Of a DNA stretch of 64,000 nt, positions 8,288-16,546 are shown piece by piece (within the stretch, counting starts at the first letter, position 1; each line of letters starts with the position of its first letter). The stretch is from Armatimonadota bacterium (GTDB lineage: Bacteria > Armatimonadota > Fimbriimonadia > Fimbriimonadales > Fimbriimonadaceae). Where the stretch lies: positions 62,001 to 126,000 of the forward strand of contig JAFDWS010000004.1 of assembly GCA_018268375.1 (NCBI GenBank), given 5' to 3'. The position numbers and the translations under genes are program-made. The notes under the pieces were generated by a model, which saw only the letters and a list, made by a program, of their open reading frames with translations, did no database searches and had not been told where the DNA came from.

Positions 8288-9040
8288 CTAGATCAGCTCG
8301 GCCCCCTTCTCGCCCCGCCGGTTGCGGCTGGCGCCGGCCAACAAACCTACCAGGAGCGCTGTGCCCACCAGGCTGGGCTCCGGCACCGCAACCAACAGGT
8401 ACTTTGCGTTCGGCAACGCCCCGATATCGGAAAAGGACTGCATGTTATTGAAAAGCCCGAATCCACCGCCAGGGTTGACGAAGTAAGCGTTGTTGGTCAG
8501 TCCTCCGTACCCGTAGCCCGCGCCGAGCACACCAATCTCGCCCGAAGAACCATAGTCTCCGATTCCTTGAACACCGAACCAGCCGTTGAGTGGTGCAGCG
8601 AGCGATAGTCCGTCAAAGGTCACTCGGGCTGTCCATGGGCCAAATCCCTGAGGATCCTGGATGAAAGAGTTGGCAGTCACATCGATCCGATCCGCCGCGA
8701 CGTTATCTCTGACGTCCGTGAGGCTGGCATAGGTGGAGAGCCGGTAAAGACGGCCACCCGCATCCCACTGCGAAAACGTCGTATACGGGGAATTGAAGAG
8801 TGCCATCTCAGCCTGGGCCAAGATGATCCGACCGCCACCCGTGTAGTCATCGACAGCGGATGACGAAAACGTCGGAAAGTCACCGAAGACTTGGGAAAGG
8901 ACTGCGATGTCGGATTTTCGCGTCCCATTGATATGATCCATCAGCGTGTACTGCGCTGAGGCGCCGGCCGCAATGAGCCAAAGCACGATAACCGAAGTTG
9001 CTTTACTGTTCAATTCCCGCCTCTCGATTCGGAGCAACAT
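8288..9040 (-). CDS. PEP-CTERM sorted exoprotein
   Basis: 250 aa. It has a basic N-terminus and hydrophobic segment ending AGASA (signal peptide), a beta-rich and glycine-rich middle, and a C-terminus with VPEPS (219-223), a hydrophobic stretch and the basic end RNRRG. This tripartite tail is the PEP-CTERM signal recognised by exosortase, which removes the tail and passes the protein to the surface or exopolysaccharide. No exosortase gene is in the window. The body of the protein is not recognised. It is convergent with the esterase and divergent from the DinB gene. Confidence 0.8.
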   Translation of the reverse strand: MLLRIERRELNSKATSVIVLWLIAAGASAQYTLMDHINGTRKSDIAVLSQVFGDFPTFSSSAVDDYTGGGRIILAQAEMALFNSPYTTFSQWDAGGRLYRLSTYASLTDVRDNVAADRIDVTANSFIQDPQGFGPWTARVTFDGLSLAAPLNGWFGVQGIGDYGSSGEIGVLGAGYGYGGLTNNAYFVNPGGGFGLFNNMQSFSDIGALPNAKYLLVAVPEPSLVGTALLVGLLAGASRNRRGEKGAELI

Positions 9041-9219
9041 TCTCGAACTAAGTTAGGATACAGGAGATCGCCCGCCCCGCTTCTCAACATGCCCAATTAG
9101 CCGCTGTCTTGATTAGAACAGGGGCACGTCGCGGCAGGCGCGATTGGAAACACAGTCACACCTAGTATTACCGCGGGCCAACAGCGGTTTTGGCATGCAC
9201 TCCGTTTTTTACCAGCTCC

Positions 9220-9237
9220 TCGGGCCGACTGGCCCGA
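9220..9237. promoter_or_regulatory. Hyphenated palindrome upstream of dinB-like gene
   Basis: TCGGGCC-GACT-GGCCCGA is a perfect 7+4+7 inverted repeat. Counting back from the CATAAT box at 9257, it covers the start of the -35 position, so it could be an operator for the DinB gene. The 228-bp gap 9041-9268 otherwise holds only the two divergent promoters. Confidence 0.4.
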
Positions 9238-9256
9238 CGACACAAAACTGGCCCCC

Positions 9257-9262
9257 CATAAT
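9257..9262 (+). promoter_or_regulatory. -10-like CATAAT, leaderless promoter for the DinB gene
   Basis: CATAAT ends exactly 6 nt before the ATG at 9269 (CCAGTC between), the same spacing as at 7407. No ribosome binding site is present. Confidence 0.6.
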
Positions 9263-9268
9263 CCAGTC

Positions 9269-9751
9269 ATGCCCCCGGCTGAAGGCGTCCGCAACTACCT
9301 CGTCACTGGCATCGAAGGCACACCCGCGGTCCTGAAATCCCTCTTCGCAGACTGGCGCGAAGACGATGCCCGCTGGGACGAGCGCCCGGATCCCGAGCGC
9401 TTCACGATGCGCGAGATGATCGCCCACGTCGCCGATTGGGACCCCATTTTTCTCCAGCGGGTCAGCCGGCTTCGCTCCGAGGACAACCCAATGCTTGAAA
9501 GCGTCGATGAGGGCGAACTGGCGAAGGAGCGCGACTATGCGAGTCAGTCGCCGACGCAGAACCTAAGACGACTTGAGGGGAGCCGTCCGGAACTCGTCGC
9601 CCTCCTGCGGTCGATGAGCGAAAGCGAGTGGGACAGGGTCGGCCACAGGGGCGGCATCGGCGATGTGACTATGTTCGACCTTGTCGTCACCATCCTGGGG
9701 CATGACGGCTACCACACTAAACAGGCAGCTGAAAACGTCAAAGGGCGCTGA
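9269..9751 (+). CDS. DinB/YfiT-like four-helix protein
   Basis: 160 aa, all helical, the usual size of the DinB superfamily. The conserved metal-site histidines fit HVADWD (near residue 51) and the C-terminal GHDGYHTKQ, where two His sit four residues apart in the last helix. Family members are metal-dependent thiol transferases or hydrolases, sometimes acting with bacillithiol or mycothiol; many are stress induced. No partner gene is adjacent. A second DinB-like gene lies at 25830-26300. Confidence 0.8.
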   Translation: MPPAEGVRNYLVTGIEGTPAVLKSLFADWREDDARWDERPDPERFTMREMIAHVADWDPIFLQRVSRLRSEDNPMLESVDEGELAKERDYASQSPTQNLRRLEGSRPELVALLRSMSESEWDRVGHRGGIGDVTMFDLVVTILGHDGYHTKQAAENVKGR

Positions 9752-9791
9752 GCGAAACGCTCAACACCCAATTGACGGTCAGGAGACAGGC

Positions 9792-10310
9792 TTACTGAGG
9801 ATCCACTTCCCAGGTCATCTTGTCGATGCCGATCGTCCAAGATTTCTGGGAGATCGGTCCGAAGTGCGAGACCCAATACCGGAGCCTCATTTCTCCGGTG
9901 TCGGACTTTGCGAACCTCCAACAAGTCGGGATATCGAGGGTCAAAGTCGAATCGGTCTTGGTGATCTCGCGCTGGTCCAAAGGCACCCAGGTGTTGGTCT
10001 GCCACTCGAACATGTCAACGTATTGGACAAGGCCGGACGCGTTTGTGCTCGTCTCAAGCGTGAGGATCAATCGCTGGGGGTTGGGCGTGCTACAAAGCGT
10101 GGCGAATTCAAGGTTGACCGGCGTGTCGTAGGGTGAAAGTTTCGGGCCGCCTTTCACGACGAGGCGGTTGTCGTCGCTATCGAAGAGACTGGCGAGACTG
10201 CCGCTGACGACTTGCCCACGGACCACCGTGAGCTGTTGCGGAAAGACGACGGTCGCGAGCGCCACAACGGCGGATGCAGCAAGAGCAAAGAGAAGGGTTA
10301 GTTTCCTCAT
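9792..10310 (-). CDS. Secreted stand-alone copy of the shared C-terminal module
   Basis: 172 aa from the ATG at 10310, which has GAGGAAA upstream; a GTG at 10328 is the alternative. A signal peptide (MRKLTLLFALAASAVVALA) is followed by about 145 residues that make up one copy of a module found at the C-terminus of three other proteins here. Its landmarks are RGQVVSGSLASLFDSDDNRL, a P.NLEF strand, FEWQTNTW, the R.RYWV strand and a final ID.MTWEV. Because it has nothing else, this gene defines the domain borders. It is divergent from the FG-GAP gene, which also carries the module. Function unknown; it may bind or anchor to the envelope. Confidence 0.72.
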   Translation of the reverse strand: MRKLTLLFALAASAVVALATVVFPQQLTVVRGQVVSGSLASLFDSDDNRLVVKGGPKLSPYDTPVNLEFATLCSTPNPQRLILTLETSTNASGLVQYVDMFEWQTNTWVPLDQREITKTDSTLTLDIPTCWRFAKSDTGEMRLRYWVSHFGPISQKSWTIGIDKMTWEVDPQ

Positions 10311-10441
10311 AGAAGAGTGTTTCCTCACGCTATGGGAATGGACTCACCCTCCATAGGGTTCCCGGCATGGGACCGCCCTCCCGGCAAAGACACTAGGCCG
10401 CATTCGGCGTGCGTCGCGATAGAATGACCGATGAGGTCCCC

Positions 10442-12364
10442 ATGCTCTCGCTCGTCCTTGCCGCCGTTCTCGTCGCTTCCCAACCCGTCGTAAAGGGTGC
10501 GGCACTTTCTCCCGCTGAATCCAAAGTGCCGGGCGCGCTCGCCGTCGCCTCCGTTCCCGGCTCGGGGGCCAGCGAGGCTCGGATCCAAGACGAGCCACCT
10601 CAGATGCCGGGGTGGCCGGTCACGACGGGACGCCATCCGAACTTCGTGCCGACCCGGGGCGCAACGTTCGCTGATCTCGACGGTGACGGAACGCCAGAGA
10701 TCCTGCTCCCTTGCACCCTCGGACAGTTGTACGCGTGGAAGCTGGACGGATCGCTTGTTCCTGGCTTCCCCGTCAGCACGGTCGGGTTTCCACAGTATCC
10801 GCCGACGGTCGCTGACCTGGACGGGGACGGCCAGGTCGAAATCGTCCAAACCACTCGCGGTTTCACGAACGGCGGTCGGCTCTACGTGTTCAACAAGAAC
10901 GGTCAAGTCTTGAGCGGTTGGCCGAAGAACATCAATAACAACAACATCGAATACTGCGCCACCTTGGCTGACCTCGACAACGACGGCAAGCTCGAGATCA
11001 TCGCCGGAGAGCGCGCTTATCCAATCGGACGGCTGCACGTCTTTGAGAAAGACGGCACCGAATGGGGCGGCAACTGGCCCGTCACCATCGATCATGTGCC
11101 GACGATGACCGCCTCGGTCGGCGACGTCGATGGCGACGGCAACAAGGAGGTCTTCTACTGCTCCTACAATTCCATGTACCTCATCCGGCGAGACGGCACC
11201 ATCATGCCAGGCTGGCCGAAGCAAATCCCGAACGCGAACTTTAGCTACCAGTCGGCAGCCCTCGCTGATCTCGACAACGACGGCAAGCTTGAGATCGTCG
11301 TCGGGGCCCACAACACGGGAGCCGGATGCTATGTCTATCGATATGACGGCACTCTCATGCCGGGCTGGCCAAAGCTGTTCCAGACTTGGAGCTACTGCCC
11401 TCCCACTGTGACCGACCTTGAAGGTGACGGCAGCCTGGAGATCCTCGACGGCCAAGCCGGGTACGTGAGCGGGCCAAGCAACGGCTTTTGGGTCTGGAAC
11501 ACGCAAGGCCAGGCCAAGAGCGGCTTCCCCTTCGTCATCGACCACGGAGGAGGGTGCGAAGGGCCCCTCAACGTCGCAGACGTGGACGGCGACGGGATTC
11601 AAGAGATCTTCGCCGACCACAACGAGATGGTCAACAACCAAGGGTATTTGTACGGTTTGACCTCCACCGGGCAGAACCTGCCGGGTTTCCCGCTCCGCAC
11701 CAACGGCTTCACATACATGAACGGGGCCACGATTGGTGACCTTGACAACGACGGCGACTACGAGTTGGGGGTCGTCGCATACAACGACACGACGGTGACT
11801 CTCTACTTGTACACCCTGCCTTGGCACTATCAGAAGTCGGGCTTGGAGTGGCCGACCTATCACGCCCGCAATGTCCGCGGGGGTTTGTTCTCCCCGGCCA
11901 AGACTCTCGTGCCGACCGCTTACCGGGTCGCCCGAGGCAACCAGACAGGAGGTAATTTGGGCAGCCTCGCCTCTGTCGACAACGACGAGTTGACGGTCAA
12001 GAACGGATTGACGCTCTTCCCTGGAGAACATCCGATCAACGTCGAATTCGACTCCACGTCGCCGCTCCTTGCTCCTGGCACTATGGAAGCGAACTTGACC
12101 TTCAGGGCCAGTACAGGAGGGCTTGCGTACACGATGGAGTTCTTCGACTTTGCGGCGAACGCCTGGGATAGCACTGATGCCAAGACGGGCGCCGCTCCGA
12201 CGGCCAAAGCGACCGTGACGATGACGGGAACCAACGTCGCCCGATACGTTCAGACGGGCACCGGCCTGGTCCGCTATCGCGTCAAGGTCAAGTTTCCGAA
12301 CCTCGCACTCACCAATAACTACTCGATCAGCATTGATGCGGCACGTTGGAAGGTGGGCGGGTAG
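10442..12364 (+). CDS. Secreted FG-GAP (VCBS) beta-propeller protein with shared C-terminal module
   Basis: 640 aa from the ATG at 10442, which has GAGG upstream and starts a signal peptide (MLSLVLAAVLVASQP). At least eight calcium-binding loops of the type D-x-D-x-D-G-x-x-E (DLDGDGTPEI, DLDGDGQVEI, DLDNDGKLEI twice, DVDGDGNKEV, DLEGDGSLEI, DVDGDGIQEI, DLDNDGDYEL) mark FG-GAP repeats that should fold as a beta-propeller, interleaved with P-G-W/F-P strands. The last 150 residues or so are the module shared with three other proteins. Probably an extracellular or surface protein that binds ligand or matrix. A TAGAAT box lies at 10420-10425. Confidence 0.82.
   Translation: MLSLVLAAVLVASQPVVKGAALSPAESKVPGALAVASVPGSGASEARIQDEPPQMPGWPVTTGRHPNFVPTRGATFADLDGDGTPEILLPCTLGQLYAWKLDGSLVPGFPVSTVGFPQYPPTVADLDGDGQVEIVQTTRGFTNGGRLYVFNKNGQVLSGWPKNINNNNIEYCATLADLDNDGKLEIIAGERAYPIGRLHVFEKDGTEWGGNWPVTIDHVPTMTASVGDVDGDGNKEVFYCSYNSMYLIRRDGTIMPGWPKQIPNANFSYQSAALADLDNDGKLEIVVGAHNTGAGCYVYRYDGTLMPGWPKLFQTWSYCPPTVTDLEGDGSLEILDGQAGYVSGPSNGFWVWNTQGQAKSGFPFVIDHGGGCEGPLNVADVDGDGIQEIFADHNEMVNNQGYLYGLTSTGQNLPGFPLRTNGFTYMNGATIGDLDNDGDYELGVVAYNDTTVTLYLYTLPWHYQKSGLEWPTYHARNVRGGLFSPAKTLVPTAYRVARGNQTGGNLGSLASVDNDELTVKNGLTLFPGEHPINVEFDSTSPLLAPGTMEANLTFRASTGGLAYTMEFFDFAANAWDSTDAKTGAAPTAKATVTMTGTNVARYVQTGTGLVRYRVKVKFPNLALTNNYSISIDAARWKVGG
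11910..12361 (+). repeat. Shared C-terminal module, copy 2 (in FG-GAP protein)
   Basis: Encodes about 150 residues: RGNQTGGNLGSLASVDNDEL, then VKNG, INVEF, MEFFDFAANAW, a V-R-Y-R-V strand and a final ISIDAARWKV. It aligns end to end with 9792-10310. Confidence 0.7.
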
Positions 12365-12365
12365 C

Positions 12366-12377
12366 GGGGACGTCCCC
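12366..12377. promoter_or_regulatory. Perfect 12-bp palindrome GGGGACGTCCCC
   Basis: It lies 1 nt after the FG-GAP stop codon and about 70 nt before the next ATG. With no loop it is a poorer terminator than an operator site. Role unknown. Confidence 0.3.
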
Positions 12378-12449
12378 AAGAATCTTGTGACGAGTCTGTG
12401 ACGGTGGGTTTCCCATCATTCTTACGCGGGCACTGGTCCGCTGGAGAAG

Positions 12450-14201
12450 ATGATGAAACTCATGAAAATGCTTGCCACATCTGTGGCACTTTCCGCGTCT
12501 GCGGCGGGGTTTGCTGGTCAAGCCGACGTCGTGTGGCACAATTTCCTTGCCGGTCAAGACGCGGACCTTGCTCAATCCGTGACGATGCCAAACGGAGACA
12601 TCGTCATGGTCGGCAGCAAGCAAGCCATTAACCGCGACCTCTGGATTGTCCGGATGACCCAGTCCGGGACAACGGTTTGGTCCCGAACCTATCCGAAGCC
12701 TGGCGCGCCCGGCGACGTGTTCCCCGTGAGGGCGGCGCTCGCGACAAACGGCAACGTCTACGTCGCCAGTGAGGTCTCCGGCAACGCGACGATCAGCGAC
12801 TTCTATTTCCTCGCGGTCGACGGAGCCGGAAACTTCGTAGTGGACCGCACGGTGGATGAGTATCCGAACGACCAGGTCTCCGACATGGAGATCGGATCCC
12901 AAGGGAACGTCCTTTTCACGGGAGACGGCCTCTCTACAGACCAGCCGATCGTCGTGAAGATGGATCCCAATTTTGGGACACTTTGGACGTACTACTTCGG
13001 CGACCCCGCCGCAACGATCGGACAGGGTTCCACGGACCTCGATGTCAACGCGGCCGGCCAGGTTCTGGTCGCAGGGCTCATCCAGAACGGCACTCAGGGT
13101 GACGTGGCCCTGGATCTCTTGGACTCCAACGGGCTTCCGATCTTCCAAAAGACCATTGGCTCGCCGAACGACAATGACGGCGACCCGAGCGTTGTGCTCG
13201 ATCCCTTCGGAAACGCGTACCTGGCCTATGTCCGATCCGTCTATACGGTCAATGCCCTAGGCCGGGTCTCAAAGTTTGATGTGGCTGGCGCGTTTCAGTG
13301 GAACTACGACACGCCGCTCGCCGACTTCGTCAGGATTGGCCAGGCACCAAACGGTGACATCCTCTTTGCCGCTTCCCAGGACGATGCACCGTTCAACACC
13401 ACCGTCTCAAGATTGACGACGGCTGGCGGGCTCGTGTGGTCGAACGTGGTGACGACTCCCAATCTTGATCGCAACCTGCTCGACAACATGGCGGTTAGCG
13501 CCGATGGGATCATCACGACCTTGTCTCATGTCAGCATCCTAGGAAAGGTCGGCGCCGATTGGTTGGTTTGCCAGCTCGATCCGGCAGGAAACGAACTGTA
13601 CCAGTGGAGATTCGACTCTGGGCCCGGCTTCTACGACATCCCAGGCGACATCGAGACACTCGCGGGAGGCGGCGTCATCGTGTGCGGCAGGGGAGACTCT
13701 GCCGGGGGAACCGTCGCCCACGCCTATCGACTCCAGGCTGTTTACAACCTCTTCCCGGACACTGCCACAGTCCGATTGGGTCGCCTCAACGCCGGCAAAT
13801 TGAACTCGCTGACCAGGGACGACAACGATTACTATCAGGTCTGCAAGTTCATCGTTCCGAACAACACGGTGCCGCCTATCAATGTGGAGTTCGAAGCGAC
13901 TGTTCCAGCTAACTTCCCCGTCGGCGGCATCAACTTCGGCACGCTTGCCAAGGCCAACACGGTGGGACTGACCCAAGACGCTGAGCTCTTCAATTGGACG
14001 ACCAGTGCTTGGGAGTCGTCGACCCAGACAGCCCTCGGCTTGACCGAAGTCGTGACGACCATTGTCGGAACACCGGCAAGCCATGTCCTGGCTGGCACGG
14101 GCCGCGTTAAGGCGCGTGCTCGGGTGCGCGCAACAGGCCCGACGAGCGTTGCCACTTGGTGCGTCTCCTACGACCAAGTCGGTTGGCGCCTGACTCCCTG
14201 A
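12450..14201 (+). CDS. Secreted beta-propeller protein with shared C-terminal module
   Basis: 583 aa. A signal peptide (MKMLATSVALSASAAGFA) follows two extra methionine codons; GGAGAAG just upstream is the ribosome binding site. The body has repeated blades of the form NGDIVMVG...A....D.WI.R....G...W, as in PQQ-like and delta-60-type beta-propellers, ending near residue 430. The last 150 residues are the module shared with three neighbours (LTRDDNDYYQV, INVEFEA, LFNWTTSAWE, final SYDQVGWRL). It follows the FG-GAP gene by 85 nt and may be transcribed with it. A perfect hairpin follows the stop. Likely an extracellular protein; ligand unknown. Confidence 0.78.
   Translation: MMKLMKMLATSVALSASAAGFAGQADVVWHNFLAGQDADLAQSVTMPNGDIVMVGSKQAINRDLWIVRMTQSGTTVWSRTYPKPGAPGDVFPVRAALATNGNVYVASEVSGNATISDFYFLAVDGAGNFVVDRTVDEYPNDQVSDMEIGSQGNVLFTGDGLSTDQPIVVKMDPNFGTLWTYYFGDPAATIGQGSTDLDVNAAGQVLVAGLIQNGTQGDVALDLLDSNGLPIFQKTIGSPNDNDGDPSVVLDPFGNAYLAYVRSVYTVNALGRVSKFDVAGAFQWNYDTPLADFVRIGQAPNGDILFAASQDDAPFNTTVSRLTTAGGLVWSNVVTTPNLDRNLLDNMAVSADGIITTLSHVSILGKVGADWLVCQLDPAGNELYQWRFDSGPGFYDIPGDIETLAGGGVIVCGRGDSAGGTVAHAYRLQAVYNLFPDTATVRLGRLNAGKLNSLTRDDNDYYQVCKFIVPNNTVPPINVEFEATVPANFPVGGINFGTLAKANTVGLTQDAELFNWTTSAWESSTQTALGLTEVVTTIVGTPASHVLAGTGRVKARARVRATGPTSVATWCVSYDQVGWRLTP
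13750..14198 (+). repeat. Shared C-terminal module, copy 3
   Basis: About 150 codons starting TATVRLGRLNAGKLNSL and ending DQVGWRL. This is the most divergent of the four copies, but it keeps the DDN turn, the INVEF strand, the FNW..SAWE motif and the final DQV.W. Confidence 0.65.
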
Positions 14202-14215
14202 CACCGGTGACATCA

Positions 14216-14245
14216 GTGCCGCAGTTCACATCCGGGCTGCGGCAC
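14216..14245 (+). terminator. Perfect 9-bp hairpin after the beta-propeller gene
   Basis: GTGCCGCAG (14216-14224) pairs with CTGCGGCAC (14237-14245) over a 12-nt loop, followed by GTTCCCTTCCTTT. A likely intrinsic terminator between this gene and the glycosidase. Confidence 0.65.
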
Positions 14246-14264
14246 GTTCCCTTCCTTTGCGGCG

Positions 14265-14270
14265 CATAAT
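14265..14270 (+). promoter_or_regulatory. -10-like CATAAT, leaderless promoter for the GH116 gene
   Basis: GCGCATAAT ends 5 nt before the ATG at 14276 (CGGCC between). No ribosome binding site. It begins just after the terminator hairpin of the previous gene. Confidence 0.6.
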
Positions 14271-14275
14271 CGGCC

Positions 14276-16540
14276 ATGGCCAAGTGGACGCCGCTCCGCC
14301 GATTCTCTGGAGAACACCTTCAGGAGTTAATGATGCCCATTGGGGGCATTGGAACGGGTTTCTTCGGCATTGACGGCCGAGGCCGCCTCACCGACTGGCA
14401 ACTCATGGGACGTCCTCACCTGGGATGGCGCCCGATGTACGCCCACCTCGCGCTTTGGGGCAAAGCTGCCCACGGGGCCAGTTTGTCGCCGTTCCTGAGG
14501 ATTATCGAGTCCGACCTGTCCTCAGGACGTCAAGGGGGTAGCGGCCAGCCAGAGATCCTCGCCGGCGTTCCCAGGTTCAGAGACGCCAGCTTCGACGCCG
14601 CCTACCCATTTGGCCGGATCAACCTGTCGGACCCCAAGACACCGATCACGGCCAGTATCGAGGCGTTCAACCCATTGATCCCCCATGCGACACACGATTC
14701 GAGCCTTCCCTTTGGGCTTTTGACGGTCTCGTTGACGAATCGGTCGGAATCTCCCCTGGAGGCTTCGCTCAGCTACCTCGGCACCAATTTCATCGGGTGC
14801 GACGGCTTTGCTTTCGACCTGAAGGACAACGTCACCGAACTTTGCGAAGTGGCGGGCTGGAAAGGCATGAAGTGGTGGAAGGCTCGCAGCGACCAGAACC
14901 CGAGGAACGGCACGATGTGCGTCCTTTGCGACACTCAGGACGTCCGAGTGGCGCGCTCCTGGAAGTTTGCGGACCGTCCCTGGAACGGCGAGTTCCTCGG
15001 GATCATGGACGAACTCCTCGAGAAGGGCTTCATTGAGGACGCTATGCCGGGGAAGCCGTGCCCTCCCAGTCCTAAGGACACATGGGACAGCAGCATCCAT
15101 GCCCTCTTCGAACTTGCGCCAAAAGAGACGCGAAGAATCCGCCTCCTCATCGCATGGCATTTCCCTTGGCGGAACATGAAAGAGTACGGCTGGGATTGGC
15201 GGGGAGACGAAGCAGGCCTCGTCAAGAACCACTACGCTGTAAAGTTTGGGGACGCAGAAGACGTCGCACGGCAATCGCTGCCGAGACTCGAAGACCTCCA
15301 AGCAAGGACGGCCACGTTCACCAATTCCGTGGTCAACCGCAACGCACCCGAGCCGCTCAAGGAAGCTGCTCTCTTCAACCTGGCGACGCTGAACACCCAT
15401 ACATGCTTCCGCATCGAGGACGGAACGTTCATGGCAAGCGAAGGCTGCGGCGACAACAACGGCTGCTGCTTCGGGTCGTGCACCCACGTTTGGAACTATG
15501 AGGAGGCGACCGTCAACCTCTTCCCCGTCCTCCACCGCAGCATGGTGGAAAGCCACTTGCAGCGCGGTATGACGCCCATCGGAGCCGAGCGCTTCCGTCT
15601 TTGCATCCCCATTGCTCAGCAAGGCTTCAATGGAGCGGCTGCCGACGGGCAGATGGGCCTGATCGTGCGAGTCTACGAGCAGTACCTGCACGATCGTGAC
15701 CTTGAATGGCTCAAAGCCAACTATCCGGTTGCAAAAAGGATGCTCGAGTACGCCTGGGTGCAAGGCGGGTGGGACGCAGACAAAGATGGAGTCATGGAGG
15801 GCTGTCAGCACAACACGTACGACGTCGAGTTCTTTGGCCCGAACCCGATGTGCACCAGCTACTACCATGCAGCACTGGCCGCAGTCGCAGCGATGGCGAG
15901 GCTGGTCGGAGAGCCAGACTTTGCCTCAGAACTCGATGCCCTCCGCGAACGCGGACGTGCCTGGGTCGACGAGCACCTCTATAACGGCGAATATTACGAA
16001 CAAAAGATGCGCTCGTTCGAGGGACAGCCGGCAGAATTCAGCTCGCTCGGGCACGAATGGGACAAGGCTGATCCGCCGTTCCAGATCGGGCGTGGGTGCC
16101 TTGTCGACCAGCTCGTCGGCCAGTACAAGGCCAATCGCGTCGGGCTCGGTGACCTCTTCGACACCTATCACATCAAGCACGCTGTGAAGTCAGTCCATAC
16201 CCACAATTTCAAGCGGGACTTCCGCGACCATTACAACAACATGCGAACGTTTGCGACCGCCGACGAGCAAGGCACGCTGATCGCCTCGTATCCCCACGGC
16301 GGGCGGCCGGCAGTCCCGTTTCCCTACTGGGGCGAGTGCATGACGGGCTTTGAGTACCAAGCCGCAGTGCTCTGTCTAGACTACGGTTTCAAGCAGGAGG
16401 GCCTCGAAATGGCCAAGGCCGTTCGGGATCGTCACGACGGACGGTTCCGCAACCCGTTCAATGAGCCTGAATGCGGGCACTACTACGCCCGCGCGATGGC
16501 CGCATGGGCCCTACTGGACGCTTGGGAACGCAAGCGATAA
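14276..16540 (+). CDS. GH116-family glycoside hydrolase (glucosylceramidase-like)
   Basis: 754 aa without an obvious signal peptide. The N-terminal domain opens with a glycine-rich strand (MPIGGIGTGFFGIDGRGRL) and the C-terminal half is an alpha/alpha-6 barrel, the layout of GH116 enzymes such as GBA2-type beta-glucosidases. The acid/base region DKDGVMEGCQHNTYD puts the likely catalytic Asp at residue 516. The nucleophile is probably the Glu of MASEG (Glu389), by position relative to the family. The barrel motif TCFRIEDG also fits. Expected activity is retaining beta-glucosidase or beta-xylosidase on plant or lipid-linked sugar, inside the cell. It is a single gene with its own leaderless-type promoter, and its stop is 6 nt from the convergent dnaB stop. 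Confidence 0.82.
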   Translation: MAKWTPLRRFSGEHLQELMMPIGGIGTGFFGIDGRGRLTDWQLMGRPHLGWRPMYAHLALWGKAAHGASLSPFLRIIESDLSSGRQGGSGQPEILAGVPRFRDASFDAAYPFGRINLSDPKTPITASIEAFNPLIPHATHDSSLPFGLLTVSLTNRSESPLEASLSYLGTNFIGCDGFAFDLKDNVTELCEVAGWKGMKWWKARSDQNPRNGTMCVLCDTQDVRVARSWKFADRPWNGEFLGIMDELLEKGFIEDAMPGKPCPPSPKDTWDSSIHALFELAPKETRRIRLLIAWHFPWRNMKEYGWDWRGDEAGLVKNHYAVKFGDAEDVARQSLPRLEDLQARTATFTNSVVNRNAPEPLKEAALFNLATLNTHTCFRIEDGTFMASEGCGDNNGCCFGSCTHVWNYEEATVNLFPVLHRSMVESHLQRGMTPIGAERFRLCIPIAQQGFNGAAADGQMGLIVRVYEQYLHDRDLEWLKANYPVAKRMLEYAWVQGGWDADKDGVMEGCQHNTYDVEFFGPNPMCTSYYHAALAAVAAMARLVGEPDFASELDALRERGRAWVDEHLYNGEYYEQKMRSFEGQPAEFSSLGHEWDKADPPFQIGRGCLVDQLVGQYKANRVGLGDLFDTYHIKHAVKSVHTHNFKRDFRDHYNNMRTFATADEQGTLIASYPHGGRPAVPFPYWGECMTGFEYQAAVLCLDYGFKQEGLEMAKAVRDRHDGRFRNPFNEPECGHYYARAMAAWALLDAWERKR

Positions 16541-16546
16541 GGGACT

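Noticed and set aside
10325..12379. 684-codon open frame on the minus strand opposite the FG-GAP gene
   Set aside because: It mirrors the repeat codons of the plus-strand gene, has no signal or domain, and overlaps the FG-GAP repeats completely. A GC-codon shadow.
14522..15868. 448-codon frame opposite the GH116 gene
   Set aside because: Shadow of the glycosidase; no domain seen.
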